Positions 42,396 through 56,192 of a stretch of 64,000 nt of DNA are shown in pieces. The notes beneath the pieces are model-generated. The model ran no database searches, had not been told where the DNA came from, and was given only the letters and a program-made list of their open reading frames with translations. The DNA comes from Nephromyces sp. MM_2019. Its lineage: Eukaryota; Apicomplexa; Aconoidasida; Nephromycida. Location: contig JADHZB010002150.1 in the NCBI GenBank assembly GCA_015657535.1, forward strand, positions 80,278 to 144,277, given 5' to 3'. The translations under genes and the position numbers were made by a program. Position 1 is the stretch's first letter; every line of letters starts with the position of its first letter.

Positions 42396-45300
42396 ATGCG
42401 CCTTCAATTTACATTGACCCTTTACATTCTCCTCATAGCTTTCTTCACAAAATTGGGTCATTCTCAATTCTCAAAAATTTCATTTGATGAAGTCTTCTCT
42501 GAAATACAAACATGGGAGCCTTATATCACTGAAATTCGCAGGTATTTACATCAACACCCAGAGACACGCTTTGAGGAGTATGAAACCTCCAAGTACCTCC
42601 AAGACGTTTTAACGGTGATACACCAATTAATATGAATAGTATAAGCACTGCCCAATTAGTCAGAATGCTATGCCATTTTTTGCTATTTTTTTCCAAATCT
42701 ACATCTCTCAATACATATTACAACTCCAGAACCCCCCCCCCCCCCTATTGCTTTACACCCCTCTACACCATTATACCTACTCACACCCATAGCTAATTCC
42801 TTAAATACAGCTATACCTCTACACACACTATACATAACATTACAACACACACTATCCAACACTATACATAGCTATACCCCAATACACACAATACCTTCTC
42901 ACATGCCTTTATTGTAAATACACTAACATCTCTTTACAGTATATATACACATCTCTGCAAATGTATACACCCACACATACCCTATATAACACATAAACAC
43001 CTCTACCCAGATATATAAGCATATAAATATCACTACATATGTATTTGCTCACGCACACTCCTCTTTATCCAATTAAACACACATAAACATCACAACTCTC
43101 CATGTTTAGCATAACAATATAAGTTTCACCAGTGGATGGGGTGTTGATAAATTCAACCCTGAAAGAGGTGGCACGGGTATTGTCGCTCAGGTGGGGACAG
43201 GAAAACCCCCATGTGCTGTTTTGAGGGCAGATATTGACGCCCTGCCTATCTTTGAAATGGTTAGACTTTCTGAATAATATTGATGTGTACTTTATATGTG
43301 AGAATTCAAAGGTTAAACAACCCCATACTTAAAATTTAATTAATATTTTAATAGGCTAATGTAACATTTAAATCAACACACGATGGGAAGATGCATGCCT
43401 GTGGACATGATGTCCATGCCACCATGCTTATGGGAGCTGCTTTATACCTCAAACAGCATGAACATGAACTCGATGTATGTGTGTGAAAATTTTATATTGA
43501 ATAATGTGTATATATATCACAATTCTTTATTGATTCTAGAGGTCTTATAGGACTATACACGAACAATATTTGACTGATAGCTCATTAAATTGATCTATAT
43601 CATAAAGATTGAGTTTTTCGTTTTCTACACGGCTTATCATTGAATAATCTTATTTTACACAACTTGAAATTTGTTATGATGATTGAACCACCTCCGAACT
43701 CATTCATCTTATTCATGTAACCTCCCACATCCACCAAAAAGCTTACAAATGAAATATATATGATAAATCAACGTATATATATATTACATATGCATGCACA
43801 CACTTACATATCATAAATGTTATGAACACTATCTAATATTTTTATTTCTCGTATATACAGGGAACAGTGAAATTTATGTTTACACCTGCAGAAGAGGGGG
43901 GCGGTGGTGTAAAAATGATGATTGATGAAGGTGCTCTTGAGGCATACCCACCAGCACAGAGGGTGTATGGTATGCATATTTTCCCTCCATTTGCTACAGG
44001 GGAAATACGCACCAAATCGGGTGTATTTTCGGGAGGTGTTGACCAGTGAGTTATTTATAAAAATTAATTACACCTCTTTTTTTTGTTTGAGTGTAATTTT
44101 TTATTTCAAGTGTGTAGGGTGTTTTTGATGTGGCATACACATTATAACTTATAAGATATTTATTTCATATATTTTTACCAACATATAGTTTAAAAATAAT
44201 TGTTAAAGGAAAGGGTGGACACAGTGCTACACCTCACCTAGCGATTGACCCTATCCCACCTTCCTTAGCAATAGTGAAGGCTATCTATGATATCTATGCA
44301 CGAGAAACATATTTCCATGAAGGTCATGCAGGCCTTTTGGGTATTACACACTTTGAGGTATGATTATTACCTATACACATACATGGTTTAAACAATATTA
44401 GATCAATATGGATTCATGTTTAAAAATGTATTACACCTAAATTGTTTTTGAAATGTGTATATTAAATTACTCATTTTCTTGATATTTCTTGAGCATGTAT
44501 GAATTAGTATCATCAGAATCTTTTAACTAACTATATATTATGTTCAAGGCTGGGACAGGTGCAACTAATATCATCCCTGATGAAGTATTGATTGGTGGTA
44601 CAGTCCAAGCCCTTAAAACCAATAAATTAGATTATCTTAAGAGTAGAGTTAAACAAATGGCTGAATCAATTGCGGAAGCCTATCAATGTACTGCTGAAGT
44701 TTCACATCGTGATACACCTTATATTGCACTTGAAAATGATCCAGATTACTATGAATTTGGAAAAGAGGTATGACCACACACAAGTAGCTATAAAAGCTTT
44801 TGCTATTACATGAAAATGATCCTCTTATTCTTTCTTTTTTCAATTTTGTAACTAGAAGCTACCATTAACCTCTCTGTCCCTAATAACCACCATATTATAT
44901 ATATACATATGTATATGTTTGTGTGTCATTATTTTGATTTTATGTTAAAATACTCTTCATCCAATTTCCTAATCATACATTATAGGTATTGAAACAATGT
45001 ACAGAAGATCACACAGTTGGACAATATGTAGCACAATTTGGGGGTGATGACTTTGCATTTTTTAACGAATTTTGTCCATCCCTTTATGCTCGTATAGGTA
45101 TTGGGTAAGTTTTTGCATACTTCACTCACTACACTCTAACATAATTAAAAACTATAGCCTTAATCAGATTTACAAAGGCTGTAAATACAATTTATTTTCT
45201 TATAAAAAGACTACTCATATATATATATATCACGTACTACCTATGTTTTTTCTTTGAGAAAGCTAGACAAGTTTCCTTCAATATATTTTTAATTAATTTT

Positions 45301-45672
45301 TATAATGTAATTTTATATTTTTATATGTGTGAAATTTGATAATGTTTATATATAGTTTAACTTAATTCTTTCATATATATGTCATTTTGATGATGATTAT
45401 TAATTATTAATCTTCAGCTATATCAATGTTTATGGCTTGATAGTGTGTATATATATTATTATCCCATCTCTTTATGGATAATACTTTATTAATTTGCTTT
45501 TTATTACTCATACAGTTCTGGTAGTGAGATCCCTGGGCATCCACCTACTAATGTTAGCTACCATAATGCTCATTTTGCTGTAGATGAACGGGTTCTAGTG
45601 AGAGGATCATCAATCAATGCTTTTATGGGAATAAAGACTATAGATCACTTACTAGAAGAAGCATCGAAATAA
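42396..45672 (+). CDS. M20D metallo-amidohydrolase, array copy 2, eight exons
   Basis: Same family and architecture as copy 1. Exons: 42396-42614, 43110-43259, 43355-43474, 43861-44045, 44189-44357, 44549-44767, 44986-45104, 45516-45672; 1,338 bases, 445 residues, stop TAA. Signal peptide starts [21 protein letters not shown]-terminal substrate-strand [25 protein letters not shown]; metal ligands in [25 protein letters not shown] and [11 protein letters not shown]; lid motif [11 protein letters not shown] complete; GGDDFAFF before the last intron; GHPPTNV at the start of exon 8, shared with copy 1 but not with copies 3-5 (which have STNGxPPT). Copies 1 and 2 thus form one subgroup. All catalytic residues are present, so an active secreted enzyme is likely. 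Confidence 0.95.
42732..42745 (+). repeat. Run of 14 C in intron 1 of copy 2
   Basis: An uninterrupted C tract in otherwise AT-rich DNA; likely length-variable between reads or strains. Confidence 0.8.
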
Positions 45673-47903
45673 TAACCTTTTGATAGGCTTTAAATGAGTT
45701 CCCAACACAAATTTTTAAGTATATATCATATATTTTAAACCATGTTATCAAACAATTTATTCCAAATGAATATTAAATATATTTAATATGAAATTTTTAT
45801 AATTAATTATATCCAGAAATATCAATGATCAACTATTATTTGTCAGAGAAAAATTTAGCTTTCTGATATATCAATTTACCTATAGATAGTTGAGTTTATT
45901 TATTTAGTTTTACAAAAACAAATAATTTGTCTAAACAGTTTTCCATAATTAGTTGTATCCAGTCATTTAATTATACACACTCATCTAAAATTCATTCAAA
46001 GCATATAAAAATTCATAAAACTTTTTTATATTTTCTAGTTTTAATCGTATATAAAATTTAACTTTTTAGTTTATTCGCATTTTATATCTAAACATCTTAC
46101 TTTAACAAATTAAGAAATCGACAAGAGATTAAACCTAAATTTAAGACAATGCAATTTTGATATTGAGAAGGTAATGAATTAATAAATCATTTCAATTATT
46201 ATAATCAATTTTTATATATTATATTCTTATCAAAACATTTGTGGGAGCTTCTGTCTATTCTTATGTGTGCGAAAATCTCCTCTTAAATATGATCTCTATG
46301 AGAGTGTGTGTATGTTATACACACACCATTAAATCCGATAAAATTAATGATGTGTTTATATCAATCATTGAATCCATATTTGTATAATTCCTATATGCAT
46401 TTAAATATAAAATTTTATTTATATTCAGGTATATAAGTCTAACTATATTTATTGTGCATTAATTTTGTTAACGTGAAAGAGGTACAAGTGTGTAAACATG
46501 TTTCGATCTATATCCACATGTGTCTAAATGTGTTTCTATCTATACCAGCAAGTGTGCAAGGTTTTTTCTATCTATATCCTCAAATATACAAATGTTTTCC
46601 TATCCAAATTTACAATTGTGAGGTTATATATCTCTATTTATGTGTGTATATAAAATTAAGATAAAAATACATCAATCTGATTACAAACTTCCTAACCAAT
46701 GTTAGCTAATCAACAAAAACAATAGGTTAAATACACTCCAAGCAGAAATAATTTAACTAGGAAAAAAACAACAATTCCCGCAAATCAAACTTGCCCAAGT
46801 GAGGCTTAAGATAGTAAACTCCAGTTTGAGCATATAGACACTAATGCTAGTGGCATATTCAAGTTAAACTAAAAGGCGACAAAATAGAAAATTCAAAGTA
46901 TAAAACAATGAGGAATTCAGGAGTTAATCAAATTATTGAAGAGGAAATTGGAAAAACTCAGAAAGAATTGGCAAAATTAATCGGTGAACAATAAAATCAT
47001 CTCTAATTTTTAACATATTAAGAATTTCTAAAATCTTTCAAGTGCTTAACATTACAACATACTATTCCTAATGAAATATAAGCTTAGCTTTTTCTTTATT
47101 TATCCCTAATAAGGATATTTCCTTGTACTAAACTCCTTGAATTATTGTTAATAGTCTGTGTTATAAAATTTCAGACTCAAGTTACTCAACAGTGAATCGT
47201 TCTCCACATGTAGTAAGTGTAGGTAATACTCACTTGAATTCTATATTCATACTTCGCATTAATTCCTGTTGGTCTATAATTGTGATTATACGTAACTTGT
47301 GCGTTGTTTCATTTATGTGCAATTGCTGTTGTTGTAACACTTTTGATGCCACACTTTCATGCATGTGAGTCTGTATTTATCAACTGTTCTATTCAAGTAT
47401 TGCTTGTGTTGTGTGTATTTTAATCTAGTGTAGTTTCCAGCTTTGTGTATGCGAGTTTAGTGCGGGTGTGTGTGTGTGCATATATGGGTGAGTGACTTGC
47501 AACTATCAATAATAAATTATCTATGTGCCTGTGCTTTTCTTTAAAAGCATACCTCCAAACAAGATTTAATGAGATATTCTCTCAGAGTTCTCAGTCCAAC
47601 AATTACTTTGGATACCAATGTCATTTTTATTACTTACGCTCATTTATTTCTAAAACATTCAAGTTCTTTATGCTTGAGCACATAAATTTAATTAGTTACT
47701 GATTGAGATTTCAAATCAAGCCATTTACCACTTAAAACAGCACATCCGTACATATTAACATAGCATAATTCTCATAGACTTGTATACATACATGTTCAAA
47801 CACAACAACTAAACTAATTACAACTTAAAAAAGTTTTCACTGTTTATTGACTATTCAACAGTTCAAGATTAATACACAAGATAATTCATAGATATTATAA
47901 AAA
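45673..47903. other. Spacer between M20 copies 2 and 3
   Basis: About 2.2 kb without a supported gene. Holds a degenerate repeat at 46485-46640 and an isolated 28-codon frame at 46907-46993 (MRNSGVNQIIEEEIGKTQKE…) whose composition looks coding but which has no partner exons. GT-rich simple sequence lies at 47.2-47.5 kb. Confidence 0.45.
46485..46640 (+). repeat. Degenerate tandem repeat, about 35-40 base units
   Basis: Four to five units containing TGTTTCTATCTATA or variants (TTTTTTCTATCTATATCC, GTTTTCCTATCCAAAT) separated by CAAGTGTGxAA-like words. Confidence 0.45.
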
Positions 47904-50900
47904 ATGTACTGCAATTTAAAATTATTGACTTTTGTATGCTTGTGGATTTGTTTTGAGAAAGTTAACAGTAGGTCTGCGAGCAGTAAGTCGTTTGAGGAGG
48001 TATTTTCAGATGCGAAGGGTGCGGAAGATTTTTTCATACAAATGCGCCGGACTTTTCACCAACATCCCGAAACACGCTTTGAGGAATACGAAACCTCGGA
48101 ATTTATCAAACAATTTCTCCAAGTAATATACACGCTGTACATATATTTATTTGGAGGTTATAGAAATAGATAGGGTGGATGTTTTATTTAGTTTGAGGGT
48201 GCTTTGTTGCTACTTTGGGAACATTCGGGTCTACTCTTCAGTATATTATGGTGGATTATAGGGTTTTTGGTATGTTGTATTTGGTGCTTTGGGATTTTTG
48301 GAGCGACCATGGAACTGAAAAATTTGAGGAATCTCACTATAATGTGATTTTTTTTATACTTATGAGATAAACTTTATTAAAGCAAATTTACTATCTAAGA
48401 ATCTTAACGATCTGCATATATTAAACAAAATATCTGTATTGGCGTTTTCCATAGCACATAAAATTGAATATTTATATATTTTATACAGAAAATTAACATT
48501 ACCTACACTGAAGGATGGGGCGTTGATAAGTTTAATCCTACCCGAGGGGGCACCGGCGTAATAGCGGATGTTGGTACTGGTCACCAGCCCTGTGTTATCA
48601 TTAGGGCTGACATTGATGCTCTACCCATACATGAGATGGTATAAATGCCCTTTAAAGCACATATGAAATATAACTTATAACTTTAGTTCATGGTTACAGA
48701 CCACTTTGCAAACATTAAATAAAATAACTTGATTAATTATTTTTGTTTTAAATATTCCAAACACACGCAAATTTAATGAAATAATTCACACTAACGCTAT
48801 CAGACAACTTTCGATTTTAAATCTACACACCCTGGAAGAATGCACGCCTGTGGACATGATTCACACACAACCATGGCCCTGGGTGCTGCATACTTGGCCA
48901 AACAATATGAAAGTGAGATGGAGGTAACTACAAACATTTAAGACCCTTCGTGTATGCGCTCTAACTGGTGTGTATGACTTTGTGATGAACACATTTGTGT
49001 GTATATGGAGGAGTATGCTTAAGATACAATAGATTTTAAATGTGCCCTATACTCAACATAATTGTGCGCAGGGCACAATTCGATTCATGTTTACACCTGC
49101 TGAAGAAGGTGGTGGTGGCGTTAAGATGATGATTGATGAGGGCGCATTGGATGTGTATCCATATCCTCAGAGGGCTTTTGGTTTCCATGTCTTTCCCACA
49201 TACCCTACGGGCTCTGTGTACACCAGACCAGGGCCAGTACTTGGTGGTGTTGATTAGTAAGTCCTCTTTATATATACAAATGTATATCCTTCTTACTGGT
49301 GCTTATATGATTTGAGTATATCATCATTAGGGCACATATAAAACAATAACGAATATAATGAACATCAACAGTTTTAAAACTTCCACCCACATTGTCCCCA
49401 ATAATCTATCTAATGTTCACGGACATTGATTATTTTAAAATTGTGATTTTTATTACTTGATGACCTATTTATTTCTATTTATTTTTCTATAATGAATAAA
49501 GAGAACTATCTATCTTATAAAAATCAGCTCCTCTTATTATCACTATATATACACATCTTAATCACAGCATCAAGATCAGACTAAAAGGTAAAGGTGGGCA
49601 TGCTGCAATGCCCCATATGACTGTCGACCCCATCCCAGCCTCCTTGGCGATTGTGAGGGCATTATATGATATTTATGCCAGGGAAACTTATTTCCAACAG
49701 GAACATGCCGGTATGCTTGGTGTAACACATTTTGAGGTAAAATTACTTTAGCTGAGATACCAAATGTGTATATACACTTAAGTACATAGGCACATTTAAA
49801 TAATATATTTATATATTTTAGTTTTTAAGGTTTACATATAAATATAAACAGGTAAACAGATATTTATGTACTGAGATTTATATGTGTGTACAATTGCAAA
49901 TACTCTTACAATTAAAATTTCTTTAGTAAAGTTTTATTTATCATCATAGTTTTATGAATTACTTCTAATTTACCTATAAGTCAGAGTACCTGATTTCTCC
50001 ACAGTAGAGATTTCCTTAACAATTTATTGACAACATATTTTAGAGACTCCCGCACCACTTCCCATTTGTATAACTTTAGACTAATAACAAATAAGAACAA
50101 ATATCTTACAGATACACATTTATCGTATCAGAAGCACATAGATTCTAACAAATTTCCTACTTTATTTAAAATATAATTAGGCTGGAACAGGTGCTCATAA
50201 TGTGATCCCTGATGAGGTACTTATTGGGGGTACTGTACAGTCAATGGAGACACCTAAGTTGAATTCTTTGAAAAAAAGGGTTACAGATATGACACATGCA
50301 ATTGCCGAGGCTTACGAATGCACTGCTTCCATTTCTTTTAGGGATACCCCATATATAACAATAGAAAATAATAGGGAAATATTTCCCTTATACTCTAAGG
50401 TAGATGATATATATATACACATATATTTGTTTACACCTATAAATCTATCTATAATGAGCAGATTATATAGTCATTTTAAAATTAATATACATCTCAGGGT
50501 ATATATATATATTTAAGTCACTTACTAAAATTTCAATTACAAACAGCTTGTCTGTGAATCAAGTTCCGATAACACTATCCATACCAGTGCAACTATGTTT
50601 GGTGGTGATGACTTTTGCTACTTTGAAGAGTCAATACCTTCAATCTATGCTTGGATAGGTACCGGGTACGAATTCTACACCACCAAATCTTTTATACACT
50701 TGTTATTTATTGTCCTCTTCCAAAATATATAACTGATCTAAACTTCCTTGTAGCTTTATAATTAACTTTGTCTATAAGATTTATGCATGTGATATAAAGC
50801 ACAGGAATATATTTACTTCTAAACTAATTTTTTGAAAAAATATTAGATCGGGCCACTCCACCAATGGAAACCCTCCTACTTCAGTTTTCGTTCATAATGC

Positions 50901-51000
50901 TGAATTTGCTTTAGATGAAGAGGTATTAGCTCGTGGTGCCGCTATGAATGCATATATCGCAATTAAAAATATCGAAGATTTAAAATCTAACTCAAATTGA
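47904..51000 (+). CDS. M20D metallo-amidohydrolase, array copy 3, eight exons
   Basis: Same family. Exons: 47904-48122, 48489-48638, 48804-48923, 49072-49256, 49568-49736, 50181-50399, 50547-50665, 50847-51000; 1,335 bases, 444 residues, stop TGA. Hydrophobic signal in the first 22 residues ([16 protein letters not shown]). Metal ligands: Cys about 138 and His about 140 ([10 protein letters not shown]), Glu about 174-175 (TPAEEGGGG), His about 202 (FGFHV), His about 410 ([17 protein letters not shown]). Lid motif [11 protein letters not shown] (His about 236). GGDDFCYF near 373-380. Dimerisation/lid domain is encoded by exons 5-6, between the two halves of the catalytic domain, as is usual for M20. 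Active enzyme expected; substrate unknown (N-acyl amino acid such as hippurate or an auxin conjugate by family). Confidence 0.95.
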
Positions 51001-53113
51001 CGCTTTGAGAACAAAAATGATTTAGATTAATATGGCAAACAGAGTTTATCTCATGTATATTTCATATTTTTAGAATGAATTTGAAGATACTTGAGCTTGT
51101 AATTTATAATTGAAAATAATTAGAACTTTAACATATTACTGCTGCACTTTATCATCATACTTTAATTAAATGGACATACAAAAAATAGAATTATACAATA
51201 GCTCACTCATAACTATATACTGATACTCTAATTAAATATGTAAAACTACACAGAAACATATATAAAACACATAATACGAAAAATCTTATGGCATAATTTT
51301 TAGTACGTGTAATAAGTAAACTTTTTATTAACAAACATAGTAGCAATATACATATATATTTACATGCATAAGCTTAAATTTTTTTTTAAGTATAACTAAA
51401 CGAAATGCCATTACCCTATTATTGGCACTTCTATCCCTTGTTTTTCGTGTCAATTTATTGGCTTTCACATTTTTTAAATTTAAATAATTTTTTGTATTTA
51501 TCAATTAAAATAATGTAAGAGCTATAAACAAAATTATGTAGAAATCGTAAACCCTTTTGAATAATTATTATCATCATTCATGGAAAAAGTTCCTTAAAAA
51601 ATATTAATTTAAGGAAGCTTGTGTGAGAATTTCAAATTAAAGATTAAGAAAATTTGAATAGAAATTTAAGAGACTCGAGCATTAAATAAAGACATTTCTG
51701 TAAATAAAAACGAAACGTTAAATTAACATTATCACTGATTCGAAGCAAGAAATACAGAATCAAAAAACCTAACACTTTACTATATCATTCGAAAATATTA
51801 ATTGAAATTAACATTCGGAGATTCTCTTTAATAAAATGAAGATAGCTATATGTAACACGAATTCACGTCTGCAAGATATGTGGTATGAATTATAGCAGAT
51901 CAAAGTGAAAAAAGATAATAATTATTATTGTATTTGTCTTTTTCTAGGGTATAAACTGATTAAATAAAAATTGTTTCATTGTTAAAGATAGGATTCAAAT
52001 GTTATGTTGACACTTATTCATATATAATGTGTTATTTTAAGTATTCGAATTGTCTTATATTTTAATTTTCAGAGTCTGGTCAAAGAACAAGATATAATAT
52101 AACAAAATGTTGAGCCCTCCATATATATCCTTTTTAATATATATATTGTTTAAAGTATGAAATCTAGGATTTGAGAGTTTAGTTCATTAAATATTATTCA
52201 ACTTTTTCCTTACTTTCTCTATCTAACCCTGCAATTTTCTTTTGCTTTGCTTTCTTGAGAAATTGTGCTGATTTTTTAATTATTTTGTGAATTTCCTAAA
52301 CATGTACAAGAATTTAATTTTATATATGAACAGAATAAATTGAGTATGATATGCAGCTTGTGGTTGTAGCACCTAGAGTAGCTTGAAGTGCATTTTCATA
52401 GTGAGTTGTGCGATAATATACCTTTGTAAAAAAAGTATTTAATAGCTAAGAAATGTGTGCACTACACAAAAAAAATACATACTATAAACACACACGTAGG
52501 CTGGAATGCAAATATTGATAAACACAGGCAAATAAACATACCGACATGCAAGAACTCACTAAAGCTTAAAAACACACTACCATCACATACTAGCTAATTA
52601 TATACAAACGACTCTCACAATTCTTACTAACCAAAACATTGCTCCATCAAGTAGATTCACATGTACAATTAATACTAAAACATATACTCGCTCATGAATA
52701 AAGCGCTCACACACACATTACACACATAGAGCTTAACAAACACTCAACATTTACATATTTAACACATACACACCCAACACGTTGGTAACAAATATATACA
52801 AACTATCTATACAATCACACTCAAACAGCCACACATACACACCCAACACGTTGGTAACAAATATATACAAACTATCTATACAATCACACTCAAACAGCCA
52901 CACATACACACCTTGTATAGACTTTCTAAAGTTACGCACTGAAATCACTATTACAGAGTTATTGACATTAATGCAAGAACCATAACATTCTTTATATATA
53001 TATATATATATATATATAAATATAATAAATACAATTCACTTAAAGTGCAAACAATATATTCTTTATGAAAATTAAAACACATAAGCAAAACTTTTTTTCA
53101 CAAATATAACATA
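51001..53113. other. Spacer between M20 copies 3 and 4
   Basis: About 2.1 kb without a supported gene; AT-rich, then CA-rich from 52.4 kb. Contains the 69-base tandem duplication and a (TA)n run at about 52994-53019 just before copy 4. Confidence 0.5.
52762..52913 (+). repeat. 69-base tandem duplication (two units plus 14 bases)
   Basis: The unit begins ACACATACACACCCAACACG and ends CACTCAAACAGCC. Copies at 52762-52830 and 52831-52899 look identical, followed by the first bases of a third. The near-perfect identity suggests a very recent slippage event, about 200 bases before the copy 4 start codon. Confidence 0.9.
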
Positions 53114-56100
53114 ATGTTTACTAATTCACTATCACTATTTTTACAATTTTTATTAATTTGTGTTTATATAACAAGCACAAATTCAGCACCCGCTTCCACC
53201 AAAACATTCGACGAAATATACTCTGATGCTAGGGCCGCTGAGGACTACTTCATACAAACTCGTCGCACATTACATCAACACCCAGAAACACGTTTTGAGG
53301 AATATGAAACTTCTGAAATTATCAAGGAATTCTTAAGGGTAAAGTGGGTATATTTTGGATTTTTTTTGGAGCAAATTTTTTGTGGGTAAAATAATTATAT
53401 TAGATATCTATTCGAAAGTAAATTTAAATGTAAATGAGCGTATCTTATATATTCTTGGGGATTAGTGGGTGGCCTTGATGTGGATCCTATCTAGCTTGAC
53501 ACTGTAGGGGTGTAAGTTACTACTGAATATATTTGGGAATTATCAAGACGCATTATTTTGAAAATTACCAGTGAATTTATGCATTAACCAACAATCGAAT
53601 TTTTATTTGAGCAGGTTTTCAATCTTTCTGATTTACATATTGGTTTTTTGAATTGAAACTTTTTTAAAACTTGGTATAGTAATCACAGCTACTGTTGTTG
53701 TACATATAAACTGTTTACATGATTGATTGCCATACCATAAATGATTTATAATAATTATAAACAATTTGTGAACAAAGCACATGTTGTAATTATTTGCTTG
53801 AAATATCTGTTCTCCAGGAAAATAACATCACATATACTGAAGGTTGGGGCTTTGATAAGAAAAATGGCACTCGAGGGGGTACTGGTGTTATAGCAGATAT
53901 TGGCACAGGTCATCAACCTTGTGTTATTATTAGAGGGGACATGGATGCTTTACCTGTATTTGAAAAGGTATAAATGGAAAGAGATAGATATATTCAAAAT
54001 ATATTTACAATTGGCTCTCAATTATTATTTTTTTCCTAAAGCCCTTTATAATCTTTTTAGCTAGCTAGTTTTAGTAATTACTCAGATATAAGCTATTAAT
54101 TGTAAGTAACCCGAAAACATATTTTTTTTACCTTATCAGACAAACTTTGATTTCAAATCCACTCATCCAGGTAGGATGCACGCCTGTGGGCATGATTCAC
54201 ACACTACAATGGCCCTTGCTGCTGCATATATAATCAAACAATATGAAAGTGAGATGGAGGTAATGCTTAACTGTTGATATTCATTGCTATTTATATCATA
54301 GCATTATTTATATGTATACCAAATGACTTTATAACACATAATTTTTGCAACAACTAAGCCCTTGTACCAGATGAATTTATTTAATAAGATAAATGTAATA
54401 AGACACACTTGTGTATAAAACATCATTTTTAGGGAACTGTAAGATTCTTCTTTTCTCCTGCTGAAGAAGGTGGTGGTGGTGTTGAAATGATGATTGAAGA
54501 AGGTGCAATGGATGTATATCCACAACCCCAGAGGGCCTTTGGTTTTCACGTCCTTCCATTTTGTCCTACCGGTACTGTGTATACCAAACCAGGTGTATTT
54601 ACTGGTGCTGTTGACAAGTAAATATATGAAGATGATTTAAACCTCCGTTTTATATGTCTTAAAATTTGTCTATATAATCTCTGAAACCATCTCACCGAGT
54701 GGTCCTAGACACATCATGAAAGCTTACTATTTACTTAAATAACGATACATAACAGGAATTGTTATTACACTACTCTCACATTAGATATATTTAGCATGTA
54801 TACAATGATTATTCTTACGAATATTTACAAACACTTTACTAAAGAATAACTTTATCAAACATATATGTATGATACCATTAAATCTATGCACAACTTAATC
54901 TCAGTATCAATATCAAAGTAAAAGGTAAAGGAGGCCATGCTGCTATGCCTCATATGACAATTGATCCAATCCCAGCATCCTTAGCAATTGTGAGAGCTCT
55001 CTATGATATCTATGCTAGACAAGCTTACACACACGAGGAGCATGCAAGTGTCATTGGTGTCACCCACTTTGAGGTATTATATAGATCATCTAAACATTGA
55101 ATATTTGTAATCTATAACACACTTAATTATTTATGTGTATATTGAACTATGGCCTCAATGTGAATTGCACTTTCCAGCTATTTCTTTCCCATTTTACAAA
55201 ACATATTTAGGCTGGAAACGGTGCAGTCAACATTATTCCTGATGAAGTAACTATTGGAGGTACAGTACAAGCACTTAAAACATCCAAAATGAATTTTTTG
55301 AAGAAGAGGGTTGCAGATATGGCTCAATCAATTGCAGAGGCCTACCAATGTACAGCTACAGTCAGCAATAGGGATTACCAAGACAACTCTATAGAAAACG
55401 ATAAAGGAATATTTGACTTTTACACAAAGGTTGACATACACATATCTCTATCATACTTTTAATCAGCTTAGTTTCATTTAGTTTCAAAATACATATGCAC
55501 ACTTATTTGTTCAATTACATACACATTTTAAATTCTATTTACCTTATCTATAGCTGATAAGTGAAGGCACCACAGACAAAACTTTCCACTACTCTGAAGC
55601 TTTATTTGGTGGTGATGATTTTTGCTTTTTTGGAGATACAATACCCTCGATATATTCTTGGTTGGGAAGCGGGTAATACACTCACACCTTAATTATGTTT
55701 TACACAATTTTTACATTTATTCACAACGTAAATCTTTCCAAAATTTATTTGTGTATATTACCTTTATATATATATATATATATATCTGTGTGATCAAATT
55801 ATGGCACTCTTGTGTTGTGTGTACCTTGGTGTTACTTGTAATTTACCTTGTATATATTTTATTATTAAAAATTGCATGCACCATTATGTCTTTATATTGG
55901 TGTCCAAATTAGGGAAACTTTTAAAACAAATTTCAGTCTACCTTTATATCCAATTCTTAAACACTTTTAAAATCATATTGCATAGTCACCTAAACTCTAT
56001 GTATCTATGTTTATTTTTAAAATCAGCTCTGGAATTTCTACAAATGGAGACCCACCTACCTCAGTGTCATTACATAACGCCGAATTTGCTTTGGATGAAA

Positions 56101-56192
56101 CTGTGTTGGCTCGTGGGGCTGCAATGCATGCATATGTTGCAATACAAAATATTAAGGATCTTCAATCTAACCAAAATCAAACCCCGGAATAA
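53114..56192 (+). CDS. M20D metallo-amidohydrolase, array copy 4, eight exons
   Basis: Same family. Exons: 53114-53338, 53818-53967, 54140-54259, 54433-54617, 54905-55073, 55211-55429, 55554-55672, 56027-56192; 1,353 bases, 450 residues, stop TAA. Signal peptide LSLFLQFLLICVYITSTNS. Metal ligands kept: [34 protein letters not shown]. Lid motif [11 protein letters not shown] kept. Differences from its neighbours: RADIDALP is RGDMDALP, and the lid-domain segment [12 protein letters not shown] in exon 6 is SNRDYQDNSIEN, losing a His and the TPY triplet. The last exon is 12 bases longer (…QNQTPE). So the substrate pocket may differ. Intron 1 (53339-53817) is T-rich. Confidence 0.95.
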
